Assembly (NCBI GenBank): GCA_001642005.1
Contig: LWCA01000008.1
Span: 7,088 to 71,087, forward strand
DNA: 64,000 nucleotides
DNA from: Intoshia linei
Lineage: Eukaryota > Orthonectida > Rhopaluridae
Direction: 5' to 3'
In this document: positions 49,602-61,000 of the stretch, piece by piece
How the letters are laid out: each line of letters begins with the position of its first letter
How positions within the stretch are numbered: position 1 is the stretch's first letter
The notes under the pieces: generated by a model
Database searches by the model: none
The model's input: only the letters and a program-made list of their open reading frames with translations
What the model was told of the DNA's origin: nothing
Program-made: the position numbers and the translations under genes

Positions 49602-49711
49602 CTTTCAATGCCAAACCATAGGCGACTGCTGTGGTAGTAGATATATGGCTGGGACGGCATTTGGTTACAAAACTAAGAACGGTATATGCTTCATAAACAC
49701 CACCATGGATT
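49602..49711 (-). CDS. Orphan candidate exon, unknown protein
   Basis: Bounded by acceptor TTTTTAG and donor AAAG|GTATTG, this 110-base segment (phase 2 in, phase 1 out) encodes about 36 residues including IHGGVYEAYTVL and HISTTTAVAYGLALK. The composition is higher in GC than its surroundings and the sequence is not low-complexity, which suggests protein-coding origin. I do not recognise the family and found no partner exon nearby. It may be a pseudogene fragment caught among Helitron-like repeats. Confidence 0.35.
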
Positions 49712-50195
49712 CTAAAAATGTATTGGAAAAGTATTTCCTGTCTACTTAGTACAAAAAGCATTCTAGCTCGCAGAGGTTGGACATTTTTATTATACCAAAA
49801 AAAAATTCAATAATAAAATCTTAATTAAATATGCTGCTCATTATTAACAATCATTTAAAGGTGTTTCCAAACTTATTACACGTGGACCCGTCAAAGCAAA
49901 CAAAGCATATTAGATAAGTATGGATTTTGTTTAAAGTCGCAATGTTCGAATCATAGGATGTTTATGACTATTACAGTAATGCCATTTATCATTAACGTTT
50001 AAAAAAATATCAATATTATTATATAAGTGTTATTGATTATAATTTATAAATTATTCTCCTGGGAAATTCTAACGTTTATACAAATCACATAAGGATAATA
50101 TATATTTATTTGAAATTTCGACATTTACTAAGAGTATTAAGTAATTAAGCTATTCTACATACAATGTAATTATTGATGTTAGTTTTTAATATATT

Positions 50196-50716
50196 CTATC
50201 CATATCTAAAATAAAAATACATTGATACAAGTCAATTAAATGTAATATTAAGACATGATATTAGGAAATAGAAATTTTACTGTCTAAAAGCAAAAATAAT
50301 TTTAATATTTAAATAAACAATGTAAAGTTTTCATTAATTAATAATTCGTCACTATCCCATTTTGGTAAAATGGTAATACCAGAAATTCAAAATATATTTT
50401 TAATATTTTAAAAAATTCTAATGAAATTCTAATAATCCACACAATGGACATTAAAAATATTACACATGATATACATGTATGTCACAAATGTACTTGTATC
50501 ATTTACATGTGATGAAATAATAATAATATTTTACCTTGGCCTGTTCATTTCCATTAATCTTATTTGTATCGTTTTTAAGACATCATCAAAACTTTCATTT
50601 TCTACAGAACCATCCTCATAAGAATTAATAAAGTCATTAATATTAACTATTCTGCTATATATTGTAGTACCAACTACAATTATAATCACTAAAAATACAA
50701 AAAAATTATATTGCAT
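50196..50716 (-). CDS. NPF: NPY/NPF-family neuropeptide precursor 2, C-terminal RPRY-amide
   Basis: This tandem paralogue of 47754-47999 has the same architecture: exon 1 (50716-50535) is 182 bases as in copy 1, and exon 2 (50205-50196) is 10 bases. It has a signal peptide (MQYNFFVFLVIIIVVGTT), a mature region starting near RIVNINDFINSYED, and the C-terminus IRLMEMNRPRYG then stop. The Arg codon is again split AG|A. The last nine mature residues before Tyr are identical to copy 1 (RLMEMNRPR), while the N-terminal part differs at most positions and the intron is longer (329 against 54 bases). This pattern suggests purifying selection on the receptor-binding C-terminus. Confidence 0.78.
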
Positions 50717-52205
50717 TGTGAATTTATTTATGCTTAATGTATTTGAGTTGTTTAATGTCAAAATAAATATATAATGATAATTTCTAATGATAAAAGTGCA
50801 CCCATAACATAATAATTTAATTGTATTGCTAATCAATTTACATTAACATACATTGTATATTATAAGATTGCTCAATAATTTGCAAACATTATTATAGTGC
50901 GTTATTAAATTATATTTTTATTGATTTCTCATATGTATGTACAGTATTGTATATAATACATAATGTATAAGGTTTTAATAAATTTTTTAATGTGAACAAA
51001 TGTATCAATATGAAATCAACCAGATTATATTGCATTTAAAATTTAAACAGATTAATTTTGTTGTATAGATTACATTTGATTGCAAACGACATTATTGACT
51101 AAAACGTGGCGTTTTTGTTCTCGACCAGCCAACTAGTTTAATATTTTCGGCAGTTCAACTCTTGTGTGACAAGAAAACTCACTTTCTATATAGTTTCACG
51201 CTAATCTTTTCATTACTTTTAAATCACTATCAGAACAAGACTAATAACCAGGGATGGAGATAGCAAGTAATTTTTAAATTAACTGGAAATAATAGTTATT
51301 AATCAAGAACATGGTGAAAAGCTAGGAGCCATATGGTTTGGGTCTACAATCATGAGGGGCCTACCTTTAAATTTATTAATACTGTAATATTAGTAGTAAT
51401 ACTAGTAATATTGAAAAATTTTTAATTATACCACGATTATTATTATACCAAAAATTTTTATATTAACATAACAGTCCAATAGTTATTTTTAATTTAAATA
51501 AATTTACTTTTTTGGAAATCCCAAAGTTAGTTACTTAAGTTAAGTAGACAATTTTTTAATTTTTGTATTATTTAGAATTTTAGAACGAATTATATTTTAT
51601 CATGATTTTTTTATTAAATTTTTAAATTTTAAATTTAAATTTTAATTTTTTTAAATATCTTAGTAATAAATTATTACTATAAATAAATATTTTACCAAAT
51701 TTGTCCTGCTATTTTTTGAAGCGATTGATCCTGATAAGGTGTGTCAATTATGCATTGTCGCCCGCGTTATAATATAAATTTTTATTTTTATAACAAAAAT
51801 TTTCAAAATTTCTTTTTTTAGTTTTTTTATATATTTTTCATGATTACAATGATAAAATTTTTTTATTTGTTATACACTTATTTCATTACTATTATTTCTT
51901 ATTTTATTTTATTAATTAATTAAAACTGTTAGTTTAATAATAGTTTGAGTAGATATTTTTTGTTTGGTTCGCGTAATAATTTTTTTTCATATTTATCGCG
52001 CCAAGCAAATTGAGTCTGACACCCTGATCCTGACGATTCTTACAGATTTTCTTAGGTTTAGGTATGACAAATGAGAATATTGTATAAAATTTCGCCGGCA
52101 TCACCACTGGTAATCAACTGATTAAATCAGTAGGAATCGAAAAATGTGATTTAACAATTTATAATTTACAGTACAAGTTCATTTATTAGTGTTATGGAGT
52201 CTTCA
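50717..52205. other. Intergenic, AT-rich, one repeat patch
   Basis: At about 51325-51440 there is a patch (TTTGGGTCTACAATCATGAG) resembling 26130-26210 (CCTGGGCCTACAACATGAGG), probably a shared hAT-type element. Otherwise it is AT-rich DNA with no gene seen. Confidence 0.4.
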
Positions 52206-55200
52206 TTACTTGGTCATTTGTAATACTTTATTATGAGCTCGTTCATTGGCTAATGCTAGATATCGTATATTTTCAATACACCCTGCAGCAGCTTCTTGTA
52301 AATTTCTGTCATCGCTTCCAACCATTTCAAGTAAAGTCTATTTAACAATATATAATTTAATTATGCAAATATATTTAAAATCTAATGCAATGCAGTTTTT
52401 ACCAAATGGGGATTAAGCCCACAGGATTTCAATAATTTACAAACCATTAAATTCCATGGACCTCAAATAAAACAATAATGCATGATAATGAAATAAAAAG
52501 AATGTTTAGGCTAATAATTATTTGAATAGTACCGATACAACACCATGATCGTGCATCGTAATGCAATTATCTGGATTTTCGGATAATCGATATAACGCTC
52601 TAGCGGACGATCTGTGCACATTTTCATCTTTAGAGGACAAATAGTCTACAAGTGGTCTAACAGCACCAGCTTCGCCAAGTAACTCTCTATTTTTGTGCCA
52701 ACTGCAACACCTAGCTATAGCTTCAGCTAAATTAAATATAATATATATACAAAATTTTATTCCTTTAAAAAAATTAAATTACCTAAATGAGTACGGAGTA
52801 AATCATCATTAGTGTCAGTCAAATTTGCTAATAAGGGAATCACACCATGATCGGTTATGACGGCTAAATTTTCCTCATCGTTAGCAATGTTCGCTATAGC
52901 AGCACATACACCGGCCAATAAGTAGACATCATCGGATTTTAGTAGACTAACAATTAATTCCAATCCACCAACAAATGATCGAATCATTTCTCCAGCATCC
53001 TATATTTTATTATTTATTTCCGTATATTATCGTAATTTTAAATTTAAAAAATTAATTTTCTTAGAAAATCTTTCCGAGAGTGACGGTGAAAAAACGTTTG
53101 GGAACCAATGACTTACCCAATATAAATTAAAAATTATTTATATAATATTTTCTATAAAAACCAGAAAAATGCGACCCAGAATACAGAATATTCAAGTTTT
53201 TTACCCAACTACATTTGTATTTGATGTATTATTAGTAATAATAATTACGTCTAAATTTTCTAAATAACGTAGGGCATGAAAACTACATAATATGTAGTAC
53301 TAGGGTGTCCAGTGGACATGATTTTATTATATTTTATATGACACCAGTGTTTTTAATGATGTTTGAATTCCCCATAAAAAACAGCATAATTATCTATAGA
53401 AACAAAATAAAAGCTGATTAGCAGTGGATCACTCAAGCTAAAATTTTTATGACAACCACACATTTTTTTTTAAATTAACATAACTAAGATATAAATAATT
53501 TCTCAAAATTTTAGATGTAACCTCTATAACAATTTAATCTATAGATTTATTTACTAGGCAAATTTAAGTATACCAAAGTTGTGTATTTAAATTTTAAATT
53601 GATTTAAACATTTATGCAAATATTTCGCTAAGTGATTGTAAAGTGAATAATCTTTTCTGAATTTCAGAATCTGAATATATAATTGTGCTCATATTTACAA
53701 ATTAGAAATTAATTTAACAATTATTAAGAAATTTAATACTCGAAAATATTAATTATTTTTTTTTTTTTAATATTTTTCTAATTTTTCAAAAAATATATAA
53801 AATCAACTCGGGCTTTGCCCGAGTAACCCGAGTTGGAGAGTCGCCACTGCTGATTAGTATATATAAAATACAGTAATATTTTAAATGTATCCTAACATTT
53901 TTGGTATCAATTTCAATAATTACTTTTGAGGCGGTAAATATTAATCAATTTCATTTTTATGGGTGATAAATGCTTAAAATAAATAAGGCATCCACATGCA
54001 AAAGGGGTGATTCAAATAAAAAAAAAGTGGACATCCTAATGTAGTATATATACACATTATATACACACATATTATCACACTTTCGTTAATAAACGTATAA
54101 TGATTTACATTTCACTGAAAAATTTATATATTGCAATAGTACAATGCAGCGAATTCACAAGTAAAATATTTAAAAATATACAAAATTTTTATATACGTTA
54201 TCTCAAAAATAATAAATCATACCTTCATATTTTCAATGCACGGACATATGGCCCATGCAGCACTGGAAACCACCTTCTCATTGTTGCTTTTTAAAAGTGA
54301 CCACAATAGACGAACACCATCAAGTCTGTCAATCAATCTAAGATTATAATAAATGATTTTAAACTACAGTTTGAAATGAGCAGTTATAATTAAGTTTGCA
54401 AGATAAGTAAAAAGCCGATAAAGCCATGTGATTTATCGTATACGAGTAGTCACCGTAGTAGTAGTATTATAAAGTTTGATAATAGTGTAGTGAGTCACTA
54501 TGAAACCCATTTTAAGACAGAAAAACTAAATAATATTATAACATACCAGGTTGACTCTTATGTACTACGTACAAAAAGCATTTAGCTCTGCCGAGGGCAC
54601 ATTTTCATTCTACAGAAAAATTAAATTTACGTTGAAAATCTAAACTAAAAAATCCTACTATTCACTATTATCAATCCTTTAAAAGAGTGGTTCCCAAACT
54701 TGTTTCAGGTGGAACCGTCATATCACACTACTTTTTATTTTAAAGTGAATTATTCCATCTTAATTTTTTCATCTGATTTTCAAAAAAAGGATAATTGTGC
54801 TTTTTGATCCTTAAGATGTGAGTTTGGGAAATTGAAATTTATTTTGCTAACATCCCCCGGAAAAAAACTATAATTGAAAAGTGGACTTTATAAAATTCTA
54901 AGACTGGTAGTGACTATCAATAACTACTTTCAATAAATGTTATTAAAATAAAAAGTAACACACACACAAACAAATAATATATAATGCATAGCATATTATA
55001 TAAGTAAGGAATCCTTACTTATATAATAGTTACTAAGCTTACCTTACTTAACTTTACCATACTAAGGATTAACCCCTACATATTGACTATCACAGAATTT
55101 ATGTTTTATAAAACTTTAAGACATATTTAATTTTTGAAACAAAGGGTAAATTGGTGTTTTTGACCCTGAAGTTATACGTTTCTGACGCTAATATAAAATA

Positions 55201-57575
55201 AAATGTTAATGAATTTAAAACGCGCCCCAGAATGTTGGTTTTTATCAAATTTTTGTGTTAATTTTTTTAAACAAAATGGGAAATTGGGTTTCTGACCCTA
55301 AAGGACTCAAATTCTAAAACTAAAAAATAGATAAAAATACGCTCTGGGAAAAACTATATTAGAAATTGAAAAATTTTTCAATAAATGGTTACATATACAG
55401 AAACACACACACATTCATTTTTTGTTGTTTTTGAAACGCACAACCCGAATCAACACACACCTATAAGAATTGAAAGGTTTAGTGCTATGTCTCGTAAATA
55501 TTATCAAAAAATTACGGTATATTGTCCGGATCTATGGCGCATTGACCGACAGCTTTTGTGACATTTACCAATAATACATGATTAGTTCCAATCAACAAGT
55601 TCACAAGCTGTGGTATTCCTCCTGATTTACGAATAGACGATCGATTAAATTGATCTTTAGCCAATTCTGCTAATGCACCAACTGCATTAATTAAAACCTA
55701 AACATTTGTATTCAAGTAATAAAATAATTTACAATTTCAGGTTGATTATTCAATAAAGAGACAAGTCTTTCAATAACTTTTAAATCCCTAAACTTTTTAA
55801 CATTTTCAGGGCTAATTGAACATTTCCAAATGGCACCTGTGGCAGCGGACAAAATCTCCTTATTGTTTGATGAATCATTGATTAAAGCCACTAAAGGTTT
55901 CAATCCATCGTGTTGGCGAACTAGATCTCGACTTTCCACATCTTCAGCACACTAAAAATTTGATTCACTACCAACTAACAACTAATTTACCTTAAAAATA
56001 GCATTGGCTGCGTGCATTTTTAACTCTTCGTTTTTACTATTTAGATGTTTAACTAAGTCTTGAATCATTTCTTCTTTACGAATGGCGATTCTGTAATATT
56101 TTTCACTGGCGCATTCTTCTAAAGTACCCACTGTTGGTATAAGCATGCGATCATTAGAAGATTTTAATAATCTAGCCAATATCTTGATAGCTCCGGCATC
56201 GCTGATTGCCTTTTTATTCGATTTACTTTTTGAACAACTCCACAAAGCGAGAACGCCACACCTAGCCAATTCAAAATTTTTTTCATTTTCCAGCATTGAT
56301 TTTTTACTTACTTTTGCAGTAGTATCTTCAGCAGGTAATTTATGCAAAAGTGAAACCTTAATAAATACACTTAATTTTGATAAAATATTAAAATACAATT
56401 TTATCGATTCCACCATTTTGCCGTACTGTCGTTCTAGCTCTTTTAAATTTTGCTACATTGGAAATAGTTTCGGCGGAAAGGCATTGCAAATCTTTATCAG
56501 GATATTCCAAAATTTTAACCATTACCTTTAAACCTCCCAAATCTGCAATCACTCTTCTAATGTGTGGATTGATTGATATTTCTTTCAAAATTTTTAAAGA
56601 TCCAATCTAAACGAATATTAAAATCTAGACCAACACTGTTAAAACATTAGATACACGTTTATTTCAATAATAAAACCTTGCACTTGATTTCATGCGTATC
56701 CAAAAGATTTATCAATATTTCCAATCCACCGACATCTTTAATAGCATATTGACAACTTTCAGTGGCTAAATTGAATTCACGCATAGAGCATAAAGCTATA
56801 ATTGTAGCAGTTTGATTTCCAGCCTAAAATTTAATAAAATAATTATGAAAAGTAGTTAGATATTCAGAGGGTACACGCCATCAATGGTGACTCACAACAT
56901 GCATTTTTAGAATAACTCGATTTTTTGAAAAAATACACTAATTAAAATAAAATTGAATATAATAGATTATGTATTATATGTTTTAAAATCCAAACTGATT
57001 AAATATAATGTAAAAATCTAATAAAATAAATGTTAGTTAAAATTAAATTTGAAAAACTATGGTTAGATAATTTTTAAAATTAATGTTGTAATAATCTAAA
57101 TTTAATTTTATAGATTGAAGTCTAGATTTTTGATTTATCAGTAAAAAACGTCTACTGATAATGCAATTATAAAATTTACGATTAATTGCTTTTATTTTAA
57201 ATTGTAAATATTTTAATAATTTTTGATATTTGATAATGAAAAAAGAGTGATTTGCAATTTTTTTGAATTTGCAAAGTGTCTCTGCAATTGAAATTTAAAA
57301 CACTTATTGGAAAATCTATTTTTTTAAACACTAGGGCTCTTAATTAATAAACAAATTATTAACGCATAGCAGACACAAAAATTCAATTTTATACATGTGA
57401 GTATGGATAATAACAATTTAAATTATATTACTTTTAAGTATTTAACGAGTTTTTGAATTTGCCAATATTCAGAAGGCAAATCAACATTATTATCAATGTG
57501 CCTGTTAATCAATTCATCTTCATCGTAGCTGTCTGACGAACTTGAATAGTCGCAGTTGTCTTTATATTTGTCCAT
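52206..57575 (-). CDS. ODAD2: Outer dynein arm docking complex subunit 2 (ODAD2/ARMC4, gudu), 10 exons
   Basis: Exons: 57575-57432, 56823-56677, 56606-56397, 56356-55991, 55951-55733, 55697-55516, 54337-54223, 52999-52783, 52726-52533, 52337-52206. All junctions are GT-AG and every phase agrees. The product is about 641 residues and made of armadillo repeats. Diagnostic blocks include [100 protein letters not shown] and [18 protein letters not shown]. The protein anchors outer dynein arms to axonemal doublets; loss causes immotile cilia in mammals and male sterility in Drosophila (gudu). The roughly 400-residue vertebrate N-terminal extension is absent, as I recall for insects. A Helitron-like element sits in intron 6. 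Confidence 0.92.
54547..55010 (-). mobile_element. Helitron-like element in ODAD2 intron 6
   Basis: On the minus strand it begins TCCTTACTTATATAATATGC and ends with the hairpin GTACGTAGTACATAAGAGTC then AACCTGG, a CTAG-to-CCTG-type variant. It contains both the GTGTGTGTGT stretch and the GTGGTTCCCAAACTTG module. Immediately beyond its start, at 55012, a second copy's 5' end (TCCTTACTTATATAA) begins in the opposite orientation. Confidence 0.7.
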
Positions 57576-58077
57576 TATATTAATATATAAAATTGATATA
57601 GCACTGTTTGTAGTTACCTGGAGCAGTCATATATTTGTAGAATTTATGTTTTTATTAGTAAAATTTCAAGTTTTACAAAATTTTACCATGATCAAATAAA
57701 TATCTAATCGATTTCTAATTATGTATTAATAATTTATAATCTACCTAAAACTGTTTTAACATTTTTTAAAATATAATGTATATCAGTTGATTTTGATATA
57801 CTGTAGTACTCCCTATATTGAACAAAATGTAGAAGGTTAATGATCTGTCGATGATAAGAGTATAGTTTAAATCAAGGGTCGGCAACCTTTTGCGTTTCGT
57901 TAGCCATTTTTTTATATCAAAAAATAATATGGGACCCGTTTTGGAAAATTTAAACATGATAAATTTTAATTTTAACTGAAGAGAACCGTTTCTAGTATAT
58001 TCAACAAAATAATATCAAAAGCAATCTGAAAATTCAGAATGTGAATATAGTATAAAATTTAATTGAATATAATAAAT
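57576..58077. other. Short gap between ODAD2 and the receptor gene
   Basis: It holds a hAT-type terminus at about 57872-57897 (AAGGGTCGGCAACCTTTTGC) and AT-rich DNA. It was read specifically for a guanylyl-cyclase catalytic exon on the minus strand; none was found. Confidence 0.5.
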
Positions 58078-61000
58078 TCAGAATTTTACACTTTTAGAAA
58101 AATTTTTTGCATCTTTGCGATTTTTTATTTCTTCTTTTATTTTACATTGTCTTTCCAACATGGCAATCATTATATCAAGAACGGAAATCTTTAACGAATC
58201 CTCGTTCATTAAAATTTTACTAAAAAAAATAAAATATATTTATAAATTGTTAATAATTTATTAGTGTTAAAACTATGTGACTATCCACGTCCAAAATTAT
58301 ATTATACAGCGACATTGTCGTAACCCTTATGACTTAGAAGACAAAAAATGGACCTAAATCAAGTCAAAATTCTAAAATTGGCATTTTTTCGACATATTTA
58401 CTACTGAACTTTATGTAATGACTCCCTCCCTATAATGATTCCACTTGAGAGAATATGCAATCCTTACTTATATAAAACTCTTTGTGTGTCTGTGTATGTT
58501 ATCGTTTATTTCAATAACTAAAAATCTTATAATTTTATAAAGTCCACATTTCTATTACAGCTTTTTCTGGCTTAAAAGTAAGATAAATTTCAACATTCGA
58601 AACTCAGATCTTACCGGTGAAAAACCACAATTATCCGTTTTTATGAAAATCAAACGAGTTCGAGAATTTAAATATACACTCTGATACAGATTTTAAAATC
58701 ATAAATATTGTCATAAATTTAAATTTAAAAAAATATATCTTCAGACCAAATATAAATTAAATTAAAATTAAATTTCAATCTAAATAAGTGACGCCTTCAC
58801 GGTCAAAAAAGAACTTTAATATTTATTTTTTTTATTTTATTAAAACAAAAAATGTGAAATAATTAACTGTCCGACAAAAAAAAAAAATTATTCTGATTCA
58901 GCTTATTCCAGTTGACATAAATACAAAATTTCAACCCCAGAAATCTAAAAATTTTCGGTGAAATATAATTTTTAATATATAATCAACCAATATTTTTTAA
59001 ATATTTCGATTAAAATAAAAATTAAAAATGTAAATATTAATCCTATAATTTCAAAAAAAATGTGCATTGAACGTCTACACATTTCCAATAAGAAAATCTA
59101 TACAATTCATTCCTTCGGATTTTTTTTCGTTGCTACGCAATTTATTATAAAACATCACTCTCGAAAAACGCTATTAAAAATTTGGTTTTTTACTTCTAGG
59201 ACTCTTGATTTTTAAATTAAACGGTAACACACACACAAACATGTAATTTCATGTGAATAAAATTTAATACTCATTCATACAGATTATTTTTAAAGCTAAT
59301 ATTTTAATTTTAAATAATCCCAATGGTTAATTACTTTAACTAGTGATAAATAATTAATAAAAATTACAGTATTACATCAGTATGCGGTCTAATGCTTTCA
59401 TCCTTGTCCCACATTTTTTCTAAACAATTTTGGACATTGTAGGGAATATTTTGATTATCCATTGGTCTCAAACTTCGATGAAAAATCTAAAATATAACTA
59501 ATTAAATACCATCAGGGATGCTAACATCATTATTTTTTTATTAAGAGTTTTAACTTATTATATGTAAGCCCAAGGGATAAAATTATTAATAAAAATTATA
59601 ATAAGAAAAAGCAAATTTGAGCGCCATTAAAAAAATTTTTTAATTAATTTGATATTTCATCGTTTCTTCTCAATAATACGTTAATATACTATGATATAAT
59701 TTATGATACAATATGTATAATATATGAACAATTTACTGAATATAGAACATTTTGTATAGTTTCAGATTGCAGATAGTTGAAATAAGGCATACTATACGAA
59801 AATATTTGCCATATAATCATTGACAATGTATAAATATTAGATTGTTTTGATTCTTTAAGACCGCGTAAAGATTTTGGAGAATAATATAAATGATTATGTT
59901 TAAAATGTTTTGATTTCATTATAATTGTACCATAAGGAACATTATCAAATATAGTTTTATCTTTTAAATAGTAATTTTTATTTGTGTGGTAAAATGAATT
60001 TTCTTGCCAAGAACTAATTTTTAAATTCCATTTATAATCTAATAAACAATTTGTGATTTCAAAATTAGATAAAACTATTTTTTTTGATAAAAGATAATTT
60101 AATCCTTTCGTCTAAAATGTATATTACAACATTGAATAACTAATACTATGTTTAATAATTTACCAATTCTATGGCCAGAGGAAAAGAGACATTTCTTACT
60201 TTTTTAGTTTGACAATCATTGAGAAAAGCTTCTAAATATCCTCTACTACAATAATCTTCCAAATAATATATATAGGAGAATGTTGTAGTGTACCCAAAAA
60301 AACTAGTTACATTGTTGTGTCTCAATCGTTTCATTTCGACCATTTTTATTTTAAATTTTTTTTTCATTTTAAAATTGATATAATTGAAATATTTCATTTT
60401 TTTAAACCCGAGTATATCAAAATTAAACTTAACTGGCCATTGAATTATTTCCATATAACTGTTAATCTCGTCAATGTCCTTTTTATGATTATTCAGAAAT
60501 GTATAACAATTTATACACTTTTCAATGTTTCTAACTTCTTGAATATTGTCAATAGAACTCAAAGAAGCTCTCTCTCGGTTTCTTCCTGATTTAAGTTCAT
60601 TTATTGTTTCCACATATAATTCAATATTCTGCATTGGCACAAAGAACAACTCTTTGTTTATTTTTATATTAATTTTATAATACTTGTATATAAACATGCA
60701 CAAAAGTATAAAAAGTATTAGCAATAAAAGTGGAACAATTATGGATAGAGGGATTGCCCACAATATAGAATTGGTATATTTGGAATTTTTTAAATTTTCA
60801 ATTTCAAAAATGCTTCGCTCATAGGCTAATAAACTCATGGTTTTATTATTGCACGTTATTGAACCAAGATAATTTTTCTTTATTTTTTCATAATATGTAT
60901 TGTTTAATAATATGATACTATTTTCATTCCAGGTTTTGGTTCTGTTAACATTATCAAATATCCAATCTAAATAACCTAAAAATTCTACTATAGGTAAACA

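Noticed and set aside
57576-58080. A possible guanylyl-cyclase catalytic exon after the receptor's dimerisation helix
   Set aside because: No cyclase motif was seen on the minus strand. The gap holds a hAT terminus and AT-rich DNA, and ODAD2 begins just beyond.
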